Under the pieces are notes generated by a model. The model did no database searches and was not told the DNA's origin. It worked only from the letters and a program-made list of their open reading frames with translations. A program made the translations under genes and the position numbers. Below are positions 1-10,640 of a stretch of 64,000 nt of DNA, one piece after another (position 1 is the first letter of the stretch; each line of letters opens with the position of its first letter). Source of the stretch: Mnemiopsis leidyi (taxonomy: Eukaryota; Ctenophora; Tentaculata; Lobata; Bolinopsidae); the NCBI GenBank assembly GCA_000226015.1, contig JH153084.1, positions 108,582 through 172,581 on the forward strand, read 5' to 3'.

Positions 1-499
1 GCCTCTTGCAGAGAAAACACCTTGCCACAACACACTCAAACTTATCTGTTTGGTCCTCAACCACACTTGCTCCCCGATCATTCCCTACATCTAGGTTTTG
101 TTGTTGTTTTGATCGAAGAACAGGACCTTTGAAACTGCCCACTGGTCTGGATTGATCACCCTGGCACCCGACCCTAAATAGGGTCTCCAGGGCCCAGCAA
201 ATAATGGCGGCACCAAGTGCTAGGCGGGACACGTCACACTGGCTTTTATAACCACATCAATATTCGCATTTGCCAGGTACTGCTGGCGGCAGAATCACCC
301 CTACCTTACCTTCTACCTAAAACCTCCTGTAGTATCAACTTATCAGCTGGGCCTTACCCCAGAGTAGCTAGACTCTCCTAGCAGTCATACGGTTAACAAG
401 TAGGTTGAGAGACAAAACCAAAGTTTTGCAGCACTGGAACAGATCTAAGATGGTGGTTAGCATTGGAACTACTAGCAAAAAATAATATCATTTTATCTA

Positions 500-2217
500 T
501 CATACGTACGAGCAGAATGTGTTTGTCTCGTAGTTGACAATTTTGTTATCGAAATCAATCATGACAATCTCCTCAGGATCAGAACATGGGGCAAACACAA
601 CGGCTGTGTTGTACATCAGCTCCTGGGAGACAAAAGTGTGAAAAATATAAACCAGGATATAGCACGCATCACTAAATAAGGTAGTATTTGTTAATCTTTT
701 TAAACGTGAAAAATTTAAATTTGAGGGATCTAAGATACTATCAAAATGATTGGCAGATGAAAGCCGCCAACTTAAAAGTGGCGGTTAGCGGTACAAGCTA
801 AAAGTCCGCAGAAGTTGTAAGTCTATCTATACCTTGAGGCTGCAGGAGGAAATAAACAAGTGGGTATCCCTGACAATTTGGCAGTTGGGATTACTAGTCA
901 AAATGTCAACATTGTTTCTTGACAGTGCGATATACATCAAGGAAGAAAGATCGTTCTTGAAGAAGTCAACCACTCTCAGCACGTACTCAATACAATTAAA
1001 CTGCCTGGGAGGTTATGTTAAACGTTGGGGGCACTATGACATTTACAGTGCAATAACTTCCGATTCAAAGGCTTAGTCAAAGTCCAAAAATTTGAATGCT
1101 GCAATTATTAACCTTGTAAGCTGTATTCAAATATCTAAGATTATATTCACGATTTTAAATTTGATTTCACCCACCATTGAACGAGGTAAGGCTCAGGGTT
1201 TTCTAAGTGCTCGGCCAATCCATCAGTGTATTTGTCCAGTTCGTGATAAAAAGGAGAAAGAAGGGCGGTGCCGTCACAGATAAAGCAGACTATGAACTCT
1301 TTCTCTTCGTCTTTGACACTACGGTAGTATAACGAGATGGATATGTTGTCTTGATTTAATGCCTGCAGGGTTAATGATTGAATTTTCTAAATATTTGACC
1401 ATATCACTGAAGCGTTGACAAAGAAACGCTAAGCAAGATGTCCTATTAAACAGATTTTGGTTTCCACTATGAGGACTCACGAAAGCGGTAATTATTTACT
1501 CAGCCTAGAAATAATTATAACATAGATAGAACAAGTACGAAAAAATATACTTTAAAATAGGTTCGAAAGAACAACTCCAGCAACTGCAGTATCAAGCTTT
1601 ATGTATAAGCCTAAACGTATGTGAAGCATTGATAGAATCTCTTAAGGTGGTGACTGGTATATTGGCAAAGCTCTGGCTTCGTATGCGAAAGGTCCAGTTT
1701 TCGAACCCCGTCTATTACCAACCATCAGAGGGCTTGATAAGTGTGTTGGCATGTGTAATCTTTTCTGCTTTACTCAGGTCAACTCAGGTTAACTCAGCCG
1801 AATGGAAACGGGATCAAGGGATAAATGAGGACTGTCTGCTGCTAAAAGACCAAAAGACTTTCTTGTAGCCCCAGCAGTATGTTATACTAAGATACTGCAA
1901 AAACCGGAGGGATTCGGTAGAACCAATCCATTTATCCATATATCTAGTTGCCCAAGTCCTATGGTCACCCTAACTTCTTATAGGCCGTTTTTTGCACTTG
2001 CTGATAACAATCACTTAATTTAATGAAAGGAAACAGAAATCCCTGGAAAAATTCTTATCTAACCATAACTGACCTGAATGTGGGATGAGGCAGGAGATGA
2101 ATTTGATTTGGCGAGGATAGTCTGGAGATAGCCATGAACAATGTCACAAGTCTTGGAATCGCATTGTTTGCAGACCACAGGTAAATTGTTTGTTGAAGAA
2201 AACAGTATGAAACTCAT
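500..2217 (-). CDS. Unrecognised four-exon gene, complete 208-residue protein
   Basis: Four minus-strand exons join without a break: 2217-2074, 1362-1175, 1004-833 and 622-500 (stop TGA at 502-500). Phases agree throughout (0, 2, 0). Acceptors are CTGCAG, TCCCAG and TCCCAG; donors are GTCAGT, GTGGGT and GTATAG. The total is 627 nt, 209 codons. The ATG at 2217 has an in-frame stop 14 codons upstream with no usable acceptor between, so it is the likely start. Near the N-terminus is a Cys cluster, VVCKQCDSKTCDIVHGYLQ. Exon 2 holds FIVCFICDGTALLSPFYHEL and exon 3 holds EYVLRVVDFFKNDLSSLMY. There is no signal peptide or membrane helix. Sequence composition and splice agreement say it is a real gene; I do not recognise the family and assign no function. 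No AATAAA is seen downstream. Confidence 0.7.
1640..1900 (+). repeat. tRNA-derived SINE, diverged copy, in an intron of the 208-residue gene
   Basis: A B-box-like GGTCCAGTTTTCGAACCCC lies at about 1690, with an A-box-like stretch upstream. The tail shares the motif AACTCAGCCGAATGG...GGGATAAATGAGGACTG with the SINE copies at 6914 and 5560. It sits in the 1363-2073 intron. Confidence 0.55.
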
Positions 2218-2229
2218 TTTCCATAGAGT

Positions 2230-3180
2230 GAAACCATCTCGGCATATTTTTCGTTACATTTTTATAGCATCTGCTAGGCAGTATTTCTGGGCTTAGTGTT
2301 AGTTTATGATTGAAGGGACATTAAAATCTTGATGTATATCTTATACACTTGTTCAGCTTAGAAGAATTTAATAATCAATAAGCAATATTAATGATTTAAA
2401 GCACGAGTGACCTAGATAAAATAATATTTTATGTTACAATTACTCCAAGGGAAGATTGTGAAGAAGTCACACAGGGACTCTACATTTCATTTCATCTTTT
2501 TTTTCCACTGATAATCTGATATCATTAAAAAATAGAGGCTACAGTGTGTTTCAAAACTGATTTTTGTAGTGCAAAAATATAAAGTTCCTATAATATGGAA
2601 GTAATTGTTAAAGAATCTTTTCATGGCACCATCCATTCAGAGAGAGAAATTTTCGATGAAATTAAAGTTTAAGTTGCCCCGAAATAGTCAACACTTACAT
2701 TGATTTTTAATTTTAAACAAAGATAAATAATGAGACCTTTTAAATTACAATCCTACCATTAATATGATCATCAAAAATGCACCTTTAATTCACTAATTCT
2801 TAAAAATGTGAGTGGTGCATCTACACTACCATATTTACAGTAGTCCATGATATGATAGATCTAAAAAATGCAACGAATGTGAACGGTATTGAACCTGATC
2901 AATATTATAAAACCAAGAAAATGATAACATGTCTTTTGTATTTGTATTTATTATTAATATTTTGTAGTATTATGCAAATGCAGCAGAACATGTGATATAA
3001 ATATCGAGGTCATCACAGTGTTTTTAAATAATGCACAATTGGAGAAACTTATACCACACCAAAACAATTGGAGTATGCATTTTAATCAGACACTAAAATT
3101 GCACAATAAGTAGAATCATTCAACATTTTTAAAACATTAAAAATTCCTTTCACAAACATAATATAATATGTAAAATATCA
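2230..3180. other. Intergenic, no gene seen
   Basis: AT-rich sequence between the start of the 208-residue gene and the 3' end of the KH gene. It must contain the promoter of the former. No domain-bearing frame, repeat or RNA gene is recognised. Confidence 0.5.
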
Positions 3181-3184
3181 TGAA

Positions 3185-3190
3185 TTTATT
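3185..3190 (-). terminator. Polyadenylation signal of the KH gene
   Basis: TTTATT on the plus strand, AATAAA on the minus strand, about 245 nt downstream of the KH-gene stop codon. Confidence 0.45.
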
Positions 3191-3435
3191 ATTTCGCATA
3201 CTAACATAGATTAGAAGTACACAAACTGACAAAGGGAGCTATGTGGTACAAAAAGCACATTATGCTTGTGCAGTGGTGGTTCAATAGAACCATTTACATA
3301 TATAAATTCATACCTATAACTTATAAGCTTTATGAGGAACTTAATATACTTATTTCTGTTTTGAATTTAAAGTTACAGCGTAACATACAGCATTCTTGGA
3401 TCATAATGTTTCGAAAATGCTTTGAGAACGAAATT

Positions 3436-4566
3436 TCAATTCCTGTCTCGAAATTCTCTAGGTCTTCTTGGTACAACAGTGTCTTCAAGGAATTTATCAT
3501 TCCTCTCTGTAGAATGTCGGCTTTCTTCATTTCGATTGTGATACAACGACATACCTCTGCTATTTCCATTAGGTCTTCCACCTCTGTGAAAATTTCTTCC
3601 CCTAACATTCTGACCTCTCATTGGATTGAATCCTCTAGCTCTCATATTATTGCCTCTTCCATTGTGAGGTCGATTATATGATTGGTCATAATCCTCATAT
3701 CTATTGATTCTGCTGTGTCCATTATTAGCTCCACGTCTATGCATTCTGTTTTCTTCCTGAAACCTTGGGTGTTCACGATAGTACCTAGGCTCTTCTGGTT
3801 CAGGATAAACTTGATTCTGCATCTGTGGCCTGGGCCGAGGTCTTACATTAATTTCCTCTGTATAACTTCCTGTGTCCCCAAATTCACCAGGATACCACTC
3901 TATGGGATTGAACATGGTAACGTGAGATATACATTTATACATTCGAATCGATTCGTAAATTTTACAAACTGAAGCGGCAAGACAACTCACATCTTTGTTT
4001 GTTAATGACACCACATATTCAGTAGAATGTGGAAGTGGGTCTTTATGAACTTGCACAAAGGAGCGAAATTCTCTTTGAATGTTTTTAACATTAATTCCCT
4101 GTTTCCCAATTATCATACTACAAACAAATTCTGGCACCACAAGTCTAATTTCATTGAATTTATCCATCATCAATTCAGGAGCAGCCACTTGCAAATGAGG
4201 AATTAGGTCCAAAAACACACTTTCGAGGTCTACTAAACTGCATTCAAGGTTGAGGATTCTATCAGGTGATTTGCGAGGAAAGGGTTCTCCATCTGCATGC
4301 TGAGTGTAAATGGTTATTTTACATGGTTCACTGCATTTACTTTTCATGTCCTGAATGTGTTTTCCTTCAGGTCCAAGAACTACCTTTACTTTACTTTCTC
4401 TGATAAGAATCCGATAAGTGTTTTCCCCCAGCATTTTTCTTCTTCTTTGAAAGTTTCTATCATGTCCACCATTGCTGTGTCCTTCAGAATTATCCAAGTC
4501 GGCATAAGCAGCATTAGAGTGCCTTCCTGGCCCTCCACGAGAAAACATCCTGCCGCCATGTGACAT
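3436..4566 (-). CDS. Two-KH-domain RNA-binding protein with RG-rich tail, single exon
   Basis: 376 residues. KH1 spans about residues 50-125 (YRILIRESKVKVVLGPEGKH, with GxxG loop GPEG). KH2 spans about residues 140-208 (EIRLVVPEFVCSMIIGKQG, loop GKQG). The GxxG loops contact single-stranded RNA or DNA in this fold, in the manner of PCBP, hnRNP K and Nova proteins. After KH2 the protein is low-complexity and rich in Arg, Gly, Asn and Tyr (about 235-376), with RG/RGG motifs such as RGRNFHRGGR, likely a second RNA-contact and condensation region. The N-terminus is also Gly/Arg-rich. There is no intron across 1.1 kb, unlike its spliced neighbour, so a retrocopy origin is possible; no poly-A tract is visible and the frame is intact. 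An acceptor-like AACAG lies 6 nt upstream of the ATG, so a 5' UTR intron cannot be excluded. The likely role is post-transcriptional control; targets are unknown. Confidence 0.85.
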   Translation of the reverse strand: MSHGGRMFSRGGPGRHSNAAYADLDNSEGHSNGGHDRNFQRRRKMLGENTYRILIRESKVKVVLGPEGKHIQDMKSKCSEPCKITIYTQHADGEPFPRKSPDRILNLECSLVDLESVFLDLIPHLQVAAPELMMDKFNEIRLVVPEFVCSMIIGKQGINVKNIQREFRSFVQVHKDPLPHSTEYVVSLTNKDVSCLAASVCKIYESIRMYKCISHVTMFNPIEWYPGEFGDTGSYTEEINVRPRPRPQMQNQVYPEPEEPRYYREHPRFQEENRMHRRGANNGHSRINRYEDYDQSYNRPHNGRGNNMRARGFNPMRGQNVRGRNFHRGGRPNGNSRGMSLYHNRNEESRHSTERNDKFLEDTVVPRRPREFRDRN

Positions 4567-4729
4567 ATTTGCTGTTGATTATAAGATGCATTAATACTTC
4601 ATTTTATAAGTACAAAATAAGAGTACATTATCAGTTCAGTCTACTAAAACATTTAAATATCTGAATCAAACCTTAAAGCAAAAACTTGACAGCAAGTTGC
4701 AAGCTACTAAGAGTCAAGAAAACAAATTT

Positions 4730-4794
4730 ACAATTGTTCTCTACAATTGTTCTCTACAATTGTTCTCTACAATTGTTCTCTACAATTGTTCTCT
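4730..4794. repeat. Tandem repeat, 13 bp x 5
   Basis: Five identical copies of ACAATTGTTCTCT lie head to tail, 165-230 bp upstream of the KH-gene ATG. Perfect identity suggests recent expansion. Confidence 0.9.
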
Positions 4795-4987
4795 ATTTTG
4801 ACAATACAATTTTTCTTAAAGATTTCAACAAAAATTGATTTAAAGGAAATAAATTCATTAATACTTTATCATGACTCATGAGTGATAATATTACGTCCAT
4901 AAATTTTCAATAAAGATTGACATGTTTGTTATGCAAAAATTTTCTCTGATACCAGCAAGTAGTTATCAAGTCTCATTCTACAAATAT

Positions 4988-5160
4988 AGTAGCTTTTTTG
5001 ATTTTCTCTGTAGACTTGAAAATGTGTTTTTAGAAAACTTTTCATCAAATATTTCGAACTGACACGTAAATGAATATGGATGTGTCAGTTTGAAATATTC
5101 GAAGAAAAGTTTCCTAAAAACACATTTTCAAGTCTACAGAGAAATTCAACATAGCTACTG
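4988..5160. repeat. Long fold-back inverted repeat (about 172 bp)
   Basis: Arms of about 75 bp pair around a short AT-rich loop near 5075. The outer ends are AGTAGCT and AGCTACT. The best paired part is TTTCTCTGTAGACTTGAAAA with its complement at about 5125-5150. Mismatches are few. No clear target duplication is visible. It is either a MITE or a fold-back element; no coding content. Confidence 0.8.
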
Positions 5161-5559
5161 AAAATTTCACAAAAAATTGTTTCCTGTGTATATTTCACAT
5201 CTGAATCACTTGAAATTGTATTATCAAAACATTGACAAGACTTGAATTATTGAAAAGATACTTGAATTATTTCAACTGCAATTACAATTGAAATTGGTGA
5301 ATAGTTTGTTGGGAATGTAACTTACACTTGAACTTTACTTGATTTATATAAGTCATAATGCTACATAGATTTGCCCATATTATACATATAAGCTATACCT
5401 ATAAATCACATTATGTACATGCAAAAACGTCGGAATTAACATGAAAATGTGTATCTACCATGTTACAATGGTTAAAGCCTTCTGTGCATAAAATTACCTC
5501 AAAAGCATAAGAATTCAGGCAATAATTCCAGATAGAGAATCTTCCTCTACTAATCAACG

Positions 5560-5650
5560 CTCTGGTTGACACTCAACTCAGCCAACACAACAAGAATCAG
5601 GGATTGAGGGTCAAATGAGGTGTCAGAGCTGCAGGATCTACAACTTTACT
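5560..5650 (+). repeat. SINE 3' fragment
   Basis: Contains ACTCAGCCAACACAAC and GGGATTGAGGGTCAAATGAG, matching the post-tRNA body of the SINE at 6914-7215 (GACTCAGCCGAATAATC and AATTGAGGGTTAAATGAG). The tRNA head is missing. Confidence 0.5.
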
Positions 5651-5708
5651 AGCAATCGTTCTTTCCGGTTGAATCACAGGAGACCTGAGTCAACCCAAGG
5701 AAATTGTA

Positions 5709-6065
5709 TTTATTGTATGCAAGCTGAAACTTGTACATACTTTTCTGGAGGTTTGTAATGGATGCAGTTCACACCCTGGATTTCTTGGGTACAAAGCCAT
5801 AGCCACCGTTTTAGGATGCTTGTCTGACAAGAGAAACATTTCCAATATTTCCAACAGATTTCTTTCTGCAACAGATACACACTTGTCCTCGCACACAAGC
5901 TATTATCCCAAAAATCAATACCACAAAAGCAATTACTGGTGGTAAAGAGATCACCTGAAAAATCCAGTAAAAAAAACCATCTTCTGTATCCAGGGCAGAA
6001 TACCCCTTCTTGAAACCAGGACTCCATCCATCTGCATCAGCATACATTTTTTCTTCAATTTCCAT
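5709..6065 (-). CDS. Possible small single-pass membrane protein, 84 residues
   Basis: The frame runs 6065-5811 from MEIEEKMYADADGWSPGF. Residues about 36-58 form one strong hydrophobic helix (QVISLPPVIAFVVLIFGIIA) followed by a Cys/Arg/Lys-rich juxtamembrane segment (CVRGQVCICCRKKS) of a type often palmitoylated on the cytoplasmic side. The acidic N-terminus and basic post-helix segment favour N-outside, C-inside. AATAAA on the minus strand (plus 5709-5714) lies about 95 nt beyond the stop, where a poly-A signal should be. The ORF ends only 17 nt from the start of the Gag-like fossil frame on the other strand. I do not recognise the family. It could also be a first exon, or chance. Confidence 0.35.
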
Positions 6066-6081
6066 ACTTTAAGCTGGGAAA

Positions 6082-8090
6082 ATGAGAATTAATTTTAAAT
6101 GTGGTGGTAAAACTCATGCTAAGGGTAGGAGCAATTGCCCTGCATACGGCAAAGATTGGGGTAAAAGAAACCACTTTGCTCACGTTTGTTGTCAGACAAA
6201 GGTGCACGAGCTAGAGAGACCAGTGCACTACTATGCAGAATACTATGCAGAGGGTGATATAGCAGATCAAAAATTTGACATTGGACTTGTTGTCAAAGAG
6301 TAGAGAGGAGCAGAAAAAGGTTAGATTTGAGAATCTGAAAGAAAGAAAAAGTGTTGACCAAATTAAAACCTGTGATTGGTGTGCTGATTTGATGTTTGAT
6401 AATTCTTGCTTGAATGTGAATCACGAAATTGTAACGAACTTGCCAAGCTCTATTGGCCACACTGCGCAGATCTCTGTGTTTATGATAAGTTTATCATATT
6501 CCATGACAGGATTGTGATACCATCAGTGTTATGAGCTGAGATCTTAAAGCATCTCCACAATGGACATCAAAGTAGAGAACGCTGCAAGAGATTGGCTCGT
6601 AGGGCTGTGTTTTGGCCGCACACAAACCGAGATTCAACAGTGAAAAAGTGTCTCCAGTGTCTCAAATGTAGGAACAGTCTGCCATGTGAAGTATGGCAGA
6701 AAGTGGTAATCGATTTATTCTCTTTTGGAGGTAAAGGCTATCAAATTATTGTCAACTATTTCTCTAAATTGATTGAAGTTGCACATGCACCGATGAATGC
6801 TGTAAGTTACAATGTAATTTAGCACTTACACGATATTTTTACTTGTTTTGAATACCCAGAGACGAATATGAGTAAAGAGACCTGTTGTACACAAGTAGTA
6901 AATTTAAGACCAGGGGGCTGGTGGTGTAGTGGTTTCCTTCTCAGCTCCCACCCAGGAGGTCGGGGGTTCAAATCCCGCATCCGCCAGTCCTAGAGAAGTG
7001 TGCTAAGGGCATTTGCCTATGCAACCTTCTTTGGTCGACTCAGCCGAATAATCGGGAAACCGTAATTGAGGGTTAAATGAGTAGCTGCCCATTGCAGCAA
7101 AGTCTCGGGCGATAAAAGTATGGTACACACTATCTTAACCGTCACTGGCGTTTATGTATAATTGTACGTTGGGCCTCCTGTAATTGGCCGTTACACTTGT
7201 GTAACATGTGGCTGTTGGAGTGTCCGAATTAAAATAAGTATGAGATTTATTGTTTGACGAAAGAGATGTCAGGTTTATAGCTCAAGTAGATACCCACAGT
7301 CTAATGGGCAGAGTGAAAGAAGTGCTATACAGCATATTAAGGATATGTTAAGGATGTGTATCATTGATGGAAGTGATTTTAAAGATGCTTTGCTTATGTA
7401 CAGAAACAATCCACTTTCCATCAGTTTAAATAGCCCAGTCATGTTATTCTTTTTTAGGAATTTAAGAACCAATGTTCCTGTTTTAGAACTGGAATCTGAC
7501 AGTGATGCCAAAAACAAGATATTTTTGTAATCTGGGCAGTGCAAATCAGCCAAGTTTTATAATCTGCACATGGGGAACAACTGTCAAGAAGCTTTTAAAC
7601 CCCGAGAGTTAGTACAATCTAAGAATTCTTAAGCTGACAGAGCTTGGCAACCCAGTCAGGTAGCTTAAGTTTGCTCAGACCGATCTTACACAATCGTCAA
7701 TAAGTTTGGCAATTTGGTAAACAGAAACCGTAAAATGATTTTACTAGATAAAGCTAGTAGGGATATGAAGTATGATTTGAAATTACCAGAAAGTTTGGAT
7801 AATGTTTTGTACAGAAAAAGTTTGTTCCAGTAGTAATCTGAACCAAGTTACCACAGAGCTAACCAACCTCCTTCAACAGAAAACAGGAGGACCCCTAAGA
7901 GTAATTTTAGCAGCCCTGCTCAGCCACCAGCTAGAACAAGATCTGCTAGTCAAAGTGAAAAGTCCCACATTGTTAACTCAATCTTTGAGAAGACACATAA
8001 AAACCATAGTCTTCTCCAGGACTCACTCCATCATAAAGCTAGCCTTACACCACTTGCAACAACCCTATCAGAGTCAGAAAAAATGTAAGT
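6082..8090 (+). mobile_element. Fossil Ty3/gypsy-type retroelement, internal part, broken
   Basis: Recognisable parts, in order: a Gag-like zinc-knuckle region near 6100-6210, then an integrase zinc-binding and core region near 6590-6820 that continues beyond an inserted SINE at about 7270-7530. The order and motifs fit Ty3/gypsy (Metaviridae). No flanking LTRs or reverse transcriptase were recognised, so this is an internally deleted remnant. It has several breaks and is old. Confidence 0.6.
6914..7215 (+). repeat. tRNA-derived SINE, best copy, inserted in the retroelement fossil
   Basis: The head is tRNA-like, with an A box TGGTGTAGTGG and a B box GGTTCAAATCC, ending CATCCGCCAGTCC. The body has CTAAGGGCATTTGCC and AATTGAGGGTTAAATGAG, and a non-tRNA 3' part follows. 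It interrupts the integrase region of the fossil element, so it is younger. The same head and body recur at 30354. Confidence 0.75.
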
Positions 8091-9420
8091 GACAATGGGG
8101 CAGACTGTACAAAAACTAAACTGCCAAAACCAAGTGCCCATGTAAAACGACAAGTGGTGGGAGGTAATGGTATCTCACCTGTTCCAAATGTGGTCAGGTC
8201 TGGCATTCAATGAGCGCTTACTTACGAGGGAAAAAACTCACACAAAAGGGTATTGACTTCCTTTCCTTTCCTTCCTCCTAACAACATCATACCCATACGC
8301 GATATCAGGTCAAGTTATTGAAATGCTAGAGGGCTTAGTAGGGGGAAAGCTTGCTGCTTTGACAGGTCCAACTGAACAGCTAGTAGTAGCTATTTAAGCA
8401 CAGCTCTCAGAGATGACAAAAGAAATCTCAAACTGAAGGTTGGTGTACCAGTACCGCCTCTCCTTTGTCATCCTACCCACCCCCTAACTTCCATCCTCCG
8501 CCATTGCATCAGACCCGCCACCCCCCATAGCTCGAGTTGAGCCTGTTAAATTCGATGAGCTCAACCTAAAACACTCAACAAAACATGTAGAGCCAATTTA
8601 AAGGGCGGACGCTTAAGATTTCCATCTCTCCTTTAGACTAGATACCTCTATGAAGTTGCAGCCATCGTAAACTTAATACTTTAATAAATGATGATATTCA
8701 CTACGAATTTTTGTAAACTGGATACCACAGTCCGCAATGGCTAACTAAAAACTAAAGTGTTTTGAACGTTAAATTTAATAGTTCAAATCACACTACCAAG
8801 CACTTGGATTCTGAACGAAAGTCCACGCTACAATTACAAAGACCAGGTGAAGCTGAAAGGTAGAAACGCATTCAGACTTAATGGCGGCAACTCCGCATTT
8901 AAAACTCTGCTGAATGCTGCGCATTCCTAAAACTCGGCATACCGTAAATGTGGGCGACACAGTGTAGCCGACGCAGTTACGTCCTTTGTGTTGATTTATT
9001 TCCTATTGTTGTAAATACGTTTGCTGTTTCCTCCGGGGAGTCATATCTTTTGTTCAGTACATCTTTGTTAAATCGTTTCTAAGTGTTAAATGTTAATTCG
9101 TTGAGTTTTTGCTAAAACAATCTACAAGTACACAGACACCGATATTGTCGATTTTCCCCTATATTTTGCCAGCTATACCCGCAATCTTAAATCAATTCAC
9201 ATTTCCCCTGTCCTCACGTTACGTATTGAAATTTAATTATTCAAAAAAGTGTTCATATTACGGCTTAAGCGCCTATTCACCTTTGAATATCAAGATTTGG
9301 TGCACGTAGGAAGTAATTTCAGTCAGCAGTCAGTGTAATGCGCGGTGCATCATTTATTTCATCTGTTACGTAATTTAAATTACGTCCAACTACCTACCTA
9401 CCCACCCCACCACCAAATTC
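8090..9420. other. No gene recognised
   Basis: Degenerate repeat-like sequence. A short frame near 8170-8260 reads TCSKCGQVWHSMSAYLRGK, a CxxC fragment probably from a mobile element. The perfect palindrome ACGTAATTTAAATTACGT lies at about 9367. Confidence 0.4.
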
Positions 9421-9497
9421 TTGTCTGACTTTGTCCGACTCTCATTCGAAGCGAATAGAGAGAATAAAATGACGGGAGGGTGCGCGCTGCAGTACAA
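9421..9497 (+). mobile_element. Tiny inverted-end element, family 2 (77 bp)
   Basis: Begins TTGTCTGACTTTGTCCGA and ends GCGCGCTGCAGTACAA. It is flanked by a perfect 8-bp direct repeat, CCAAATTC (9413-9420 and 9498-9505). The same sequence recurs at 51445-51522, and in diverged form at 11404 and, inverted, at 11045. Confidence 0.8.
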
Positions 9498-9557
9498 CCA
9501 AATTCCGACCACTTTAAACCATCTACTTTACTTTTTTGCCTTCGGCAAAAAAGTATT

Positions 9558-9963
9558 AGAGATGGAAAAAATTTGTTACTGAGGAAGATGAGCGACAGCT
9601 CCTTAATCTCCTAGAGACTCAAGAATTCACCAGTGAAGGTGACATTGACGTCACACAATGTGGTCAGTGGTGAGTACTACGAATAAATTGTACATGGGCT
9701 CACGCACCAAACCGAAGCCACTTCCAGATCCTATCAGGGCCATAATGGATAAATTAAACACCAGGTTTGGACACAAGCACCAAGATGGTCGATTCAACTA
9801 CACCCTGAACTTTTGTCTAGTCAATAGATATGCTAGCAATATGACCACACTCCCTGTGCATGCTGGTAATGGAGGTGATAACAAGAAGTGTGTGATAACA
9901 AGAAGTGTTCATAACACATCACATTACTTTCGGAATTTTCCTCTCAACCTTGGAAAATATTAA
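9558..9963 (+). pseudogene. Fossil AlkB-like (2OG-Fe(II) dioxygenase) domain, broken
   Basis: The frame at 9658-9963 contains KPKPLPDPIRAIMDKLNTRF and FNYTLNFCLVNRYASNMTTL. These resemble the stretch of AlkB-type dioxygenases around 'N..L.NrY.......H.D', a form that also turns up inside mobile elements of invertebrates. A related upstream frame (about 9562-9660, EEDERQLLNLLETQEF) looks like part of the same protein. The remnant is broken, and its surroundings suggest it came with a mobile element rather than being a host gene. Confidence 0.35.
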
Positions 9964-10301
9964 AAAGGACGCAATGAATTAATTAATTACTTTGCATTTA
10001 GACCCATGGCCGGAAATCAAATTTTTGAATGTTCCTAAGTTTGTAGACTCATAATACTTCACAGTAATATGAATAGCCGAATTGTATTAGCTCACCTGGT
10101 GTAATCTTAATAACTTGTGCTAAATCAAAAAACTTTCTCTTTGTTGCAATCTCTATCCGTACTTATTGTCTGTAGGGCGCGAAACCGTACGAGTTTTATA
10201 AGTTGAAAGTATCGCGCGTTCAGCCGTCAGTGTGCCATTTTATTGCGCGCACAGCGGTCTGAGCGCGCGCCGCGCGCGATCGACCATGCTAAGTACTGAT
10301 C

Positions 10302-10312
10302 NNNNNNNNNNN
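10302..10312. other. Assembly gap, 11 N
   Basis: A run of N directly at the left end of the 2.6 kb inverted-repeat element. It follows CpG-rich sequence with several GCGCGC runs (10180-10290). Confidence 1.
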
Positions 10313-10504
10313 TTGCAGACGAGAAAATAAAACTTGTTTAACTTGAAAACTTGTTTAACTTGAGATATTGAGATAAAGCGTGATAGCCAAGACTCAACAA
10401 GAGGTTTATGGTGACTGTAGCAGAAATATTTTGATTAGCCAACGTTACTTAGAATGCTATGACTGTCCGGAAATCGTTCATAAAACTGTCTCAAGACATA
10501 TTCA

Positions 10505-10640
10505 GAATCAACCGCGTTGCCTGACAGCCTCCGTGCGTGAAGCGAAGCTGCCGCGCCCCGTATTATTGATTATAAATTAACAATTTAATCTAAAAATTGA
10601 TAATGGGCCGCAACGCATGGCAGTGTCAACAGTCAAATAC
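10505..10640 (+). mobile_element. Diverged copy of GC-rich hairpin element, family 3
   Basis: Shares CGTTGCCTGACAGCCTCCG, AGCTGCCGCG and a distal GGGCCGCAACGCA with the family 3 element at 11194-11284. The ends are not clear. Confidence 0.45.

Larger units (their letters stand above)
4567..5560. other. Intergenic region upstream of the KH gene
   Basis: Holds the 13-bp tandem array at 4730 and the long hairpin at 4988-5160, listed separately. Otherwise it is AT-rich with nothing recognised. It must include the KH-gene promoter. Confidence 0.5.

Noticed and set aside
834-1283. Plus-strand frames of 80 and 63 codons
   Set aside because: They are antisense to exons 2 and 3 of the 208-residue minus-strand gene.
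3241-4563. Plus-strand frames across the KH gene
   Set aside because: Antisense shadows of the KH-domain coding sequence.
5710-6027. 105-codon minus-strand frame overlapping the 84-codon one
   Set aside because: No domain or helix pattern; the other frame has a coherent membrane helix.
6914-6985. A functional tRNA gene
   Set aside because: The head folds poorly as a cloverleaf, lacks matching acceptor ends, and continues into a repeated body shared with 30354; it is a SINE head.
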